Translations under genes and position numbers: made by a program
The notes under the pieces: generated by a model
What the model was told of the DNA's origin: nothing
Seen by the model: only the letters and a program-made list of their open reading frames with translations
Database searches by the model: none
Shown here: positions 1 to 6,263 of the stretch, one piece after another
How positions within the stretch are numbered: position 1 is the first letter of the stretch
Layout of the letters: the number at the start of each line of letters is the position of its first letter
DNA from: JBDTRY01 sp039931435
Lineage (GTDB): Bacteria; Acidobacteriota; Thermoanaerobaculia; Gp7-AA8
DNA: 6,308 nucleotides
Assembly: GCA_039931435.1 (NCBI GenBank)
Contig: JBDTRY010000223.1
Location: 1 to 6,308, forward strand
Direction: 5' to 3'

Positions 1-30
1 ATAACTGTGCCCTAACGGGTGGTACGAAGA

Positions 31-135
31 ATGGGGGCAGGCCAGGCATGCGGCCGGTATTCTTCGTGATCGGTGCACTGGTTTCGACTGTCGGCAAGGG
101 CAAAGAGTGCCGGCCGCACGCCGTGCGGCCCTACG
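31..135 (+). repeat. palindromic-arm element, family 1, copy 1 (left arm degraded)
   Basis: The right arm at 108-135 is intact. It is a 28-bp sequence that is itself palindromic, with core GGCCGCACGCCGTGCGGCC and ending CCCTACG. The interior (GGTATTCTTCGTG, then GGTGCACTGG) matches copy 2. The left arm is recognisable only from about 45 (GGCATGCGGCCGG). Positions 31-44 are a poor match, so this end was lost or never duplicated. No protein is encoded. This looks like a non-autonomous dispersed element of REP or MITE type, but which class it belongs to cannot be decided from one window. Confidence 0.7.
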
Positions 136-178
136 AGCCAGTTGTGGTGGTCGAGTCTGACCTCACGTATGCAGGGAG

Positions 179-211
179 AAAAAACTTCGTAGGGCCGCAT
201 GGCATGCGGCC
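179..211 (-). terminator. possible leftward terminator for yhhQ formed by the element arm
   Basis: Read on the minus strand, the element arm gives an 8-bp perfect stem (GGCCGCAT / ATGCGGCC, 193-211, loop GCC). After eight bases comes a run of six T (positions 184 down to 179). The stem and U-run resemble an intrinsic terminator, but the 8-nt gap between them is longer than usual, so the call is tentative. The A/T run lies exactly where the first tandem copy ends. Confidence 0.3.
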
Positions 212-290
212 GGTATTCTTCGTGATTGGTGCACTGGTTCGACTGCCGGCAAGGGCAAAGAGTGCCGGCCGCACGCCGTGCGGCCCTACG
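188..290 (+). repeat. palindromic-arm element, family 1, copy 2 (complete)
   Basis: This is the best complete copy, 103 bp long. The left arm (188-215) starts CGTAGGGCCGCA and the right arm (263-290) is its near-perfect inverse, ending TGCGGCCCTACG. Each 28-bp arm also folds on itself through GGCCGCA...TGCGGCC. The roughly 47-bp interior is shared with copy 1 and, in inverted orientation, partly with copy 3 at 5937-6046. The element lies 26 bp downstream of the yhhQ stop codon. No target-site duplication is obvious, and no transposase is present in the window. Confidence 0.8.
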
Positions 291-316
291 AGCCAGTTGT
301 GGGGGTCGAGTCTGCC

Positions 317-997
317 TCACGTCTGCAGGGAGAACGGTGTGAAGTCCGTGTCGCGGTCGTAGTAGTCCTCGTGCTCGGCCCGTTTCAGGAATCCGACGAT
401 GCGATAGGTGACCGGTGTGTTCACGATCTCCCAGGCAGTCTTCAGCAGATAGTTGGCGATGATTACGGAGAGCAGTTGCTTTCCGGTCCAGATTCCGTAA
501 AAGGCCAGGGGATAGAAGATCAGCGAGTCGATGGCCTCGCCGGCGATGGTGGAGCCGATCGTGCGCGTCCACAGCCAGCGGCCGTTGGTCAGTAGTTTCA
601 TTTTTGCCAGCACGAAGGAGTTCGTGAACTCCCCCGCCCAGAAAGCGATGATCGACGATCCAGCAATTCTCCAGGTGGATCCGAAGGCTACTGCGAAGGC
701 TCCCTGATTCGGCCAGCCGGGATCGGGGGGCAGGTGAACGATGACCCAGCTCATCATCGAGGCGAAGGCCAGGGCGCCGAATCCGGCCCATACCACCTTC
801 CGGGCGCGCGCGTATCCATAGACCTCGGTAAGGATGTCTCCGAAGATGTAGCTGATGGGGAAAAAGAGAATGCCCGCGCCGAAGGTGAATCCCCACACCC
901 GGACGATTTTCGCCGCCCCGATTACGTCCGAGCAGAGAAGAACCGTCACGAACGCAGCCATGATCAGGTCGTAATACTTGTAGGTGCGCGGCGCCAT
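317..997 (-). CDS. yhhQ: queuosine precursor transporter, YhhQ/VUT family
   Basis: This 226-aa integral inner-membrane protein belongs to the YhhQ (VUT, formerly DUF165) family. Members import queuosine precursors (preQ0/preQ1 in E. coli) used to modify the wobble base of GUN-anticodon tRNAs. Length is typical for the family. About six hydrophobic segments are visible, near residues 11-32, 37-56, 68-89, 110-131, 146-169 and 174-200. Family-like signatures are D54-I-L-T-E-V-Y-G61 followed by a basic A-R-A-R-K loop, G122-E-F-T-N-S127, and G153-E-A-I-D-S158. The Met at 995-997 is chosen because the next Met (residue 13) lies inside the first membrane segment. No clear Shine-Dalgarno sequence precedes it. 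The tail (D211 to T226) is polar and acidic, and its last codons are copied in the flanking tandem repeat. No other queuosine gene is present. The family call is firm, but substrate preference (preQ0, preQ1 or queuine) cannot be read from sequence. Confidence 0.93.
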   Translation of the reverse strand: MAPRTYKYYDLIMAAFVTVLLCSDVIGAAKIVRVWGFTFGAGILFFPISYIFGDILTEVYGYARARKVVWAGFGALAFASMMSWVIVHLPPDPGWPNQGAFAVAFGSTWRIAGSSIIAFWAGEFTNSFVLAKMKLLTNGRWLWTRTIGSTIAGEAIDSLIFYPLAFYGIWTGKQLLSVIIANYLLKTAWEIVNTPVTYRIVGFLKRAEHEDYYDRDTDFTPFSLQT

Positions 998-1007
998 CGA
1001 GGGCGAC

Positions 1008-1037
1008 AGTATCGGCCAACCCCGTCGCTACCGTCTA
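1008..1037 (-). promoter_or_regulatory. candidate sigma70-like promoter for yhhQ
   Basis: On the minus strand, TAGACG (1037-1032) and GATACT (1013-1008) are separated by 18 bp. If used, transcription would start about 4-7 bases before the ATG, giving an almost leaderless mRNA. That would fit the lack of a visible ribosome binding site. The whole divergent gap to corA is only 63 bp, so promoters for both genes must share it. The match is weak and could be chance. Confidence 0.25.
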
Positions 1038-1060
1038 CTGCCCTCGTGTAAGCTTGGCCA

Positions 1061-2146
1061 GTGATCCGCGTTACCTTGCTCCGCGAGGGGAGCCTGCAGC
1101 AGGGCGATGAGGCTCTGATCGATCTCTGGTCCGCCGCCAACGGCGACAAGCTCTGGGTGGATATCGAGAGCGACGAGAAGGAGCTGGTCGAGCCCCTGCT
1201 CGAGGAACGATTCGGATTCCACGAACTTGCAGCCGAGGACTCCCTCTCCTCAGCCACACTGCCAAAGTACGACGCCTTCCCCGAATACGACTTCTTCGTC
1301 TTCCGCGCCATCAACATGAACGTCATCGAACATGACGTGGACACGCTGAAGATGGCCACCTTTCTCAGTGAATCATTCCTATTTACGATCCATGCCCAGA
1401 GGCTCGTTTCCGTGGACTCGGTCTGGGAACGGCTGCCGCAGGACAAGCGGCTCTGTGGAGAAGGCATGGACTTTCTCCTGCACGCGATTCTGGACGTGCA
1501 GGTCGATCTCTATTTTCCGCTGCTGGACGAAATTGAAGAACTGGTGGACCAGATCCAGCGCTTGATCTTCACCCGCCCGGCGCCTTCCCTGCTCGACGAG
1601 CTGCTCAACCTCAAACGGGATCTGAACACTCTCCGGCGGCACGCCATGCCCCAGCGCGAACTGTTCAACATGATCAGCCGGGGCACGTCCACCTTCATCT
1701 CCAAAGACCACCTGATTTACTTCCGGGACCTGTTCGATCACATGTTCCGCATCACCGAATCTGTCGACGTGGAGAGGGACCTTGTCTCCGGGACGATGGA
1801 GGCCTACCTTTCGGTCGTCGCCAACCGTACGAACGACATCATGAAGGTTCTCACGGTCTTCTCGGCCATCATGCTGCCCCTGAACTTCGTGGCCGGCTTC
1901 TACGGAATGAACTTCGAACGGATGCCTCTGGTGCATTGGCGTTACGGTTGGGAATTCTCGATCCTGCTCATGCTGGCCTTCGGCATGCTCATGCTCACCT
2001 ACTTCGTCCGGAAGGGCTGGATCGGCAGCCGGAAGGAAATCCGCGGCCTGCGCCGAACGGCATACAAGAAGTTGACCCTCCCCCTGCGCTACGCACGCCA
2101 CGCCGCGAAGAAGGCCGTGAAAAACGCCTCGACTCAGGTTCCCTAG
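1061..2146 (+). CDS. corA: CorA-family magnesium/divalent cation transporter with extended C-terminal tail
   Basis: This 361-aa protein is a CorA-type pentameric channel that brings Mg2+ (in some members Co2+ or Ni2+) across the inner membrane. Residues 1 to about 255 form the large acidic cytoplasmic domain, with long helices around 140-255. The first membrane helix (about 263-282) ends in the diagnostic Y281-G-M-N-F285 selectivity signature. The short periplasmic loop (M288-P ... W293 ... G296) is followed by the second helix (about 299-316). The start is GTG at 1061, because no in-frame ATG lies nearby and MIRVTLL... begins the fold naturally. No clear Shine-Dalgarno sequence is seen. The gene is divergent from yhhQ. 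An unusual feature is the roughly 45-residue, strongly basic tail after the second helix (R317 to P361, many Lys/Arg). Well-studied CorA proteins end within a few residues of that helix. Family assignment is very secure, but ion specificity is not determined. Confidence 0.95.
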   Translation: MIRVTLLREGSLQQGDEALIDLWSAANGDKLWVDIESDEKELVEPLLEERFGFHELAAEDSLSSATLPKYDAFPEYDFFVFRAINMNVIEHDVDTLKMATFLSESFLFTIHAQRLVSVDSVWERLPQDKRLCGEGMDFLLHAILDVQVDLYFPLLDEIEELVDQIQRLIFTRPAPSLLDELLNLKRDLNTLRRHAMPQRELFNMISRGTSTFISKDHLIYFRDLFDHMFRITESVDVERDLVSGTMEAYLSVVANRTNDIMKVLTVFSAIMLPLNFVAGFYGMNFERMPLVHWRYGWEFSILLMLAFGMLMLTYFVRKGWIGSRKEIRGLRRTAYKKLTLPLRYARHAAKKAVKNASTQVP

Positions 2147-2269
2147 TTCAGCTCGCCAACTCAATACGCTGCAACCGTTTACCGGCCCAGTCCGCCAACC
2201 CGAAGCTCTGAACTCAGGCTCTTCGCCTGCTACCCTCCCAGGCACTCCCGGGACGCTAACAAAACCCTC
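2147..2269. other. corA-groES intergenic stretch upstream of the promoter
   Basis: No gene is seen here. The only structure is a small hairpin, CAGGC-TCTTC-GCCTG (2215-2229), about 70 bases after the corA stop. It has no T-run and is therefore not a convincing terminator. If corA terminates here it is probably Rho-dependent or through weak structure. The next recognisable signal is the groESL promoter. Confidence 0.4.
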
Positions 2270-2298
2270 TTGACAGAGAATATTATGAGCGTGATATT
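2270..2298 (+). promoter_or_regulatory. sigma70-type promoter of the groESL operon
   Basis: A perfect -35 box TTGACA (2270-2275) is followed, after an ideal 17-bp spacer, by GATATT (2293-2298), which differs from TATAAT at two positions. The predicted start lies near 2304-2306, inside the operator that follows. The local DNA is AT-richer than its surroundings. Housekeeping promoters combined with CIRCE are the standard arrangement for HrcA-controlled chaperonin operons, so a heat-shock sigma factor is not needed to explain control here. Confidence 0.88.
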
Positions 2299-2299
2299 G

Positions 2300-2326
2300 T
2301 TAGCACTCGGCAGAGGTGAGTGCTAA
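2300..2326 (+). promoter_or_regulatory. CIRCE operator (HrcA binding site)
   Basis: The inverted repeat TTAGCACTC (2300-2308), nine bases, then GAGTGCTAA (2318-2326), is an exact match to the CIRCE consensus. It begins one base after the -10 box and spans the predicted transcription start, so bound HrcA would block initiation. It would also lie near the 5' end of the mRNA. From established knowledge, HrcA needs GroEL to stay active, which gives a feedback loop in which titration of GroEL by unfolded protein derepresses the operon. hrcA itself is not in this window. Confidence 0.97.
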
Positions 2327-2365
2327 GCTGAGCCTTCCCCTCCCAACCCCTTCGGAATCGAAACA

Positions 2366-2382
2366 GACCGCCTCGGGCGGTC
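2366..2382 (+). other. stable hairpin in the groESL 5' leader
   Basis: GACCGCC-TCG-GGCGGTC forms a perfect 7-bp GC-rich stem about 60 nt into the roughly 115-nt leader. It ends 22 nt before the Shine-Dalgarno AAAGGAGA. There is no following T-run, so it is not a terminator. It does not overlap the ribosome binding site, so it is not an obvious thermometer. A role in mRNA stability or 5' protection is possible, but this is inference only. Confidence 0.55.
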
Positions 2383-2419
2383 AAATCACAGAGTAGTTCA
2401 ATCGAAAGGAGATTCATTC

Positions 2420-2713
2420 ATGAGCCTCAACATCCGCCCCCTACACGATCGTATTGTCGTCAAGAGGGTCGAACAGAAAGAGCAGGTCCGCGGCGGAATC
2501 GTCATCCCGGACAACGCCAAAGAGAAGCCTCAGGAAGCTGACGTCATCGCAGTCGGCGAGGGCAAGTATTCCGACGAAGGCAAGCGCATCAAAATGGACG
2601 TCAAGGCCGGAGACAAGATTCTCATCGGCAAGTACTCGGGCACCGAGATCAAGCTTGAGGACGTCGAGTACACCATCCTCCGCGAGGACGAAGTCCTCGC
2701 CGTCATCGGATAA
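2420..2713 (+). CDS. groES: GroES co-chaperonin (Cpn10)
   Basis: This 97-aa protein has the usual length of GroES, the heptameric lid that caps the GroEL ring and closes the folding chamber in the cytoplasm. It opens with the family motif I5-R-P-L-H-D-R-I-V-V14. The mobile loop (about residues 17-35) carries G25-G-I-V-I-P-D31, whose hydrophobic I-V-I tripeptide contacts the GroEL apical domain. The end (V-E-Y-T-I-L-R-E-D-E-V-L-A-V-I) is also typical. A strong ribosome binding site, AAAGGAGA (2405-2412), sits eight bases before the ATG and decides the start. It is the first gene of the operon, under the TTGACA promoter and CIRCE, and is followed 72 bp later by groEL. Confidence 0.98.
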   Translation: MSLNIRPLHDRIVVKRVEQKEQVRGGIVIPDNAKEKPQEADVIAVGEGKYSDEGKRIKMDVKAGDKILIGKYSGTEIKLEDVEYTILREDEVLAVIG

Positions 2714-2728
2714 CCGCTACAGCCAAGC

Positions 2729-2757
2729 CGCCGCTCCCGAAACGGGTTCCGGTGGCG
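2729..2757 (+). other. imperfect hairpin between groES and groEL
   Basis: Within the 72-bp gap, CCCG-AAA-CGGG (2736-2746) forms an inner stem, and CGCC (2729-2732) can pair with GGCG (2754-2757) around it. No T-run follows, so read-through into groEL is expected. Such structures can set the groES:groEL ratio by affecting RNA processing or partial attenuation, but nothing here proves that. Confidence 0.35.
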
Positions 2758-2785
2758 TTGAACAAAATAAACAGGAGAAACCAAA

Positions 2786-4429
<1,644 letters not shown>

Positions 4430-4470
4430 GCAGGTTTCCAGCGAGTCTCGATGGCTCGTGCAGGCAGTAC

Positions 4471-4504
4471 AAAGGCGCAGCGGAGCAATCCGCTGCGCCT
4501 TTTT
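4471..4504 (+). terminator. intrinsic terminator of groESL
   Basis: A perfect 14-bp inverted repeat, AAAGGCGCAGCGGA (4471-4484) with TCCGCTGCGCCTTT (4489-4502), closes a GCAA loop, which is a GNRA tetraloop. It runs into TTTTT (4500-4504), then G and four more T. It starts 41 bp after the groEL stop codon. The flanking A and T bases would let it act, less strongly, in the opposite direction too. Confidence 0.95.
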
Positions 4505-4564
4505 GTTTTGCTGTTCTCCGAAGCCCGCCGAATCGCCCGGGCGTTTCGCAGGAAGGCGTGCATG

Positions 4565-4692
4565 CACCAGAGCCCGCGGTAGCGGGCGACACAACCGTAG
4601 CCCCCGGCTTCAGCCGGGGGTCATAGTCGTGATCCCTGCACCAGAGCCCGCGTAGCGGGCGACAGAACCGTAATCGCGGCTTCAATCGGGGC
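4565..4692 (+). repeat. alternating palindrome array, family 2, left half
   Basis: Two palindrome types alternate. Type P1 is GCCCGCGTAGCGGGC, usually preceded by AGA and followed by GAC. It occurs at 4572-4587 (with one extra G) and 4646-4660. Type P2 is CCCCCGGCTTCAGCCGGGGG at 4601-4620, followed by TCAT, and a degraded version lies at about 4674-4692 (GCGGCTTCAATCGGGGC). The P1 segments with their flanks, through AACCGTA, are nearly identical between the two units. No coding capacity is credible. The pattern resembles REP/BIME-type extragenic palindromes. Confidence 0.85.
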
Positions 4693-4763
4693 CCGACGTT
4701 CGTGCTGCTCCTTCGTCCTCACGACAGTTCGGTCGACGAGACGATTTGAACGTGCCCCGAAGT

Positions 4764-4857
4764 GTCGCCCGCTACGCGGGCTCTACCTTCAATGGTTCGA
4801 CGTCATGACCCCCGGCTGAAGCCGGGGGCTTCCAGTCTTGTGCCCGCTACGCGGGCG
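4764..4857 (-). repeat. alternating palindrome array, family 2, right half (inverted)
   Basis: The same two palindromes appear in reverse orientation: P1 at 4767-4781, P2 at 4809-4828, P1 at 4842-4856. Going from the outside in, the order P1-P2-P1 mirrors the left half. The outer P1-P2 spacing is 13 bp on both sides, and the inner spacing is 25 bp on the left and 27 bp on the right. Near the centre, GGGGC...ACGTTC (4687-4701) is matched by GAACGTGCCCC (4748-4758). The whole block 4572-4856 can therefore be viewed as one imperfect inverted repeat. Confidence 0.8.
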
Positions 4858-5014
4858 TAACGGCACTCAGATAGGGTTAGAGTTTCTTCACCCTGGTTCG
4901 GCAACAACGCTGTGCCCTCCATACGTTCTGGCCAACCCGAACGGGAATAACCTGCTGGCCAAACGGGTGGGCTATGCTTCCTGCACACCCGAATATCCCT
5001 GAAAGGCATGACTC
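4858..5014 (+). other. upstream region of the secreted-protein gene
   Basis: No gene is seen here. A possible -10 box, TATGCT (4973-4978), lies about 37 bp before the start codon, but no good -35 box stands at the right distance. CTGGCCAA occurs twice, at 4928-4935 and 4955-4962, each followed by an ACGGG-containing stretch. This could be a regulator site or coincidence. GAAAGG (5001-5006) is the likely ribosome binding site. Confidence 0.3.
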
Positions 5015-5782
5015 ATGCGCAAAACTTCTGTTCTGCTCCTCCTTCTGGCGTTCGCGGCCCCGATGGCGTGGGCTCAGAATCTCAGCTACAAATACTTTCT
5101 CGTCCCGATCGCCTTGCCTGTGCAGGGCATCCCCGGAGCGAACGGTTCAGTGTGGACTTCGCATTTCCTGTTGCGGAACGACGCATCGGAATCAGTCTCC
5201 GTAATCGGTTTCGATATTGGCTGCGGAGGAATTTCGCTCTGCCCCCCGCCCCGCCCCATTCCCCCGGGACTGACTTTCGCCCCCCTTTTCATTGCATTTC
5301 CGCCCCTCTATATGACCTGGCTGGGTGTGGACGAACGATTTGTCGAGCAGGTGTCGCTCTCGCTCCGCGTCCAGGATGTGACCAGGCAGGGAGGCCATTT
5401 TGGTACGCGTGTCCCTGTGGTTCCGGAATCCGAATTCCGCACAACCATTTACCTGACTGGAGTTCCCACGACCTCCGCATACCGCTCCCTGGTCCGCATT
5501 TATGGAGTGACCGGAGGCCGGTTTCGGCTCCGGTATTACGCAATCGATAGTACGAAACCGTACACAAATCCCCCTGTCGGAGCCGACAGAGTCCTCGGGA
5601 CCAGCGACTACGAGTTCGATGAGAATTCGCCGCCATACAGTTTCGCGCTGGCCGTAGGTGTTCCCGAGTTTGGTGAGCCGCTCGTGGCCATCACCGTCGA
5701 GGCCCTGGACGGTGAGAAAATCTGGGCCTTCGCCAGCGTCACGCACAACGAAACGCAGAACGTCACGATCGTCGCTCCGTGA
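5015..5782 (+). CDS. secreted protein of unknown function with Sec signal peptide
   Basis: I do not recognise this 255-aa protein as a named family. Residues 1-20 form a clear Sec signal peptide: Arg2-Lys3, a leucine-rich core (V6-L-L-L-L-L-A-F-A-A) and a signal peptidase I site A18-W-A20 before Gln21. No lipobox is present, so it is probably periplasmic or exported as a soluble protein. The mature part alternates hydrophobic and polar residues like a beta-sandwich. It has only two cysteines seen close together (C70-G-G-I-S-L-C76), followed by a proline-rich stretch (residues 77-84). There are no transmembrane helices and no enzyme motif. The ending (W-A-F-A-S-V-T-H-N-E-T-Q-N-V-T) recalls secreted beta-rich repeat domains common in Acidobacteriota-like genomes, which is a weak impression. 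ATG at 5015 is chosen because GAAAGG lies eight bases upstream and the signal peptide begins there. The gene stands alone between repeat clusters. Confidence 0.85.
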   Translation: MRKTSVLLLLLAFAAPMAWAQNLSYKYFLVPIALPVQGIPGANGSVWTSHFLLRNDASESVSVIGFDIGCGGISLCPPPRPIPPGLTFAPLFIAFPPLYMTWLGVDERFVEQVSLSLRVQDVTRQGGHFGTRVPVVPESEFRTTIYLTGVPTTSAYRSLVRIYGVTGGRFRLRYYAIDSTKPYTNPPVGADRVLGTSDYEFDENSPPYSFALAVGVPEFGEPLVAITVEALDGEKIWAFASVTHNETQNVTIVAP

Positions 5783-5827
5783 CTGAGGAGTGACGTGGTT
5801 GCTCCGTCGGCGGTCACGGGTCCTTCC

Positions 5828-5898
5828 ATGGCGGTACGCAAGGGAGAGCTTCGTACCGCCCGCCCCTCTGGGTTCCCTCACTCACGTGAGACGGTGTC
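5828..5898 (-). repeat. family 3 repeat, half copy with central hairpin
   Basis: On the minus strand, ACGTGAGTGAGGGA followed by CCCAGAGGGG (5887-5863) matches the arm at 6128-6152 in 24 of 25 bases. The similarity continues as GYGGGYGGYA into a hairpin: GGCGGTACG (5830-5838) pairs with CGTACCGCC (5852-5860), extended by AAG/CTT after a one-base bulge. The second arm of the full element is missing. It begins about 47 bp after the preceding stop codon, so the hairpin may also act as a 3' mRNA structure, but no T-run follows it. Confidence 0.7.
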
Positions 5899-5936
5899 AA
5901 AACTATCTTGAAATCACAAACGGCGCTGCTGTCGCT

Positions 5937-6046
5937 CGTAGGGCCGCACGGCGTGCGGCCGGTACCCTTTGCCATTCCATCCTGTTGAATCGTCGACTCT
6001 ATGCACCATTCCCGAAGAATACCGGCCGCACGCCGCACGGCGCTCG
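5937..6046 (-). repeat. palindromic-arm element, family 1, copy 3 (inverted)
   Basis: This 110-bp element has an intact arm at 5937-5964 (CGTAGGGCCGCACGG...) and a diverged opposite arm at 6020-6046. Read on the minus strand, its interior matches copy 2: GGTATTCTTCG is identical, then GGTGCA, TCGAC and GGCAAAG-like blocks recur in the same order. This shows that the interior, and not only the arms, belongs to the mobile unit. The two ends of the window therefore carry the same element in opposite orientation about 5.7 kb apart. Confidence 0.75.
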
Positions 6047-6117
6047 CTTGTCGGAAACTCACAAGGAGCCGTGGGAGCTGGGGCCTGGATCTTTAACAAG
6101 CGATGCCTGGCAAACGC

Positions 6118-6220
6118 GTCATCCCGAACGTGAGTGAGGGATCCCAGAGGGGTGGGTGGCAAGATCCTCCTGGATCGTGCCCCCCGTCCACTGGGGTTCC
6201 TCGCTCTCGCTCGGAATGAC
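6118..6220 (+). repeat. family 3 repeat, complete copy (arm, hairpin, inverted arm)
   Basis: The left arm GTCATCCCGAACGTGAG...CCCAGAGGGG (6118-6152) and the right arm (6188-6220, inverse, GTCATTCCGAGCGAGAG...CCCAGTGG) agree at about 26 of 33 positions. Between them is a hairpin: GGCA-A-GATCC (6158-6167), loop TCCT, GGATC-G-TGCC (6172-6181). GTCATTCCGAGCG-type repeats are widely seen in intergenic DNA of several GC-rich phyla (general knowledge). There is no coding capacity of interest. Confidence 0.75.
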
Positions 6221-6263
6221 GGCGCTCAAAGCGGTTCTGGTTCGGTGCGCTGTCTCTGGCGCG

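Larger units (their letters stand above)
45..334. repeat. tandem direct duplication (156-bp period) reaching into the 3' end of yhhQ
   Basis: Positions 45-180 and 201-334 are direct copies. By eye they differ at about four substitutions and two single-base indels, so they are about 95% identical. Each copy contains the interior and right arm of the palindromic element described separately, then a unique stretch, then a sequence matching the last five codons and stop codon of the leftward gene. In the gene-proximal copy this sequence is the real gene end (319-334). In the distal copy (159-180) it reads Phe-Ser-Leu-His-Thr-stop instead of Phe-Ser-Leu-Gln-Thr-stop. The copies are separated by a 20-bp linker that completes the left arm of the second element. 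The simplest reading is that the gene-proximal unit is ancestral and was copied outward. Confidence 0.9.

Noticed and set aside
48..595. Overlapping plus-strand open frames at the left end
   Set aside because: They consist of translated palindromic repeat and antisense yhhQ. The repeated peptide segment merely reflects the tandem DNA duplication.
12..1019. 335-codon minus-strand open frame covering yhhQ and the left repeats
   Set aside because: It is another frame of yhhQ that runs through both tandem repeats. The protein is Arg/His-rich with no membrane segments, while the yhhQ frame has clear ones.
998..1060. preQ1 riboswitch before yhhQ or Mg2+ riboswitch before corA
   Set aside because: Queuosine transporters are often under preQ1 control, but the gap is only 63 bp and I see no hairpin with an A-rich tail or other riboswitch core on either strand.
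1379..2245. 288-codon minus-strand open frame opposite corA
   Set aside because: It is a shadow of corA, with no ribosome binding site and low-complexity content. The plus-strand protein has the GMN signature.
4565..4857. CRISPR array
   Set aside because: The repeats are short, of two kinds, in both orientations, and separated by 13 to 27 bp (about 74 bp in the centre). There are no uniform spacers and no cas genes.
5790..6137. 115-codon plus-strand open frame after the secreted gene
   Set aside because: It runs through families 1 and 3 of the repeats, with no ribosome binding site or recognisable protein features.
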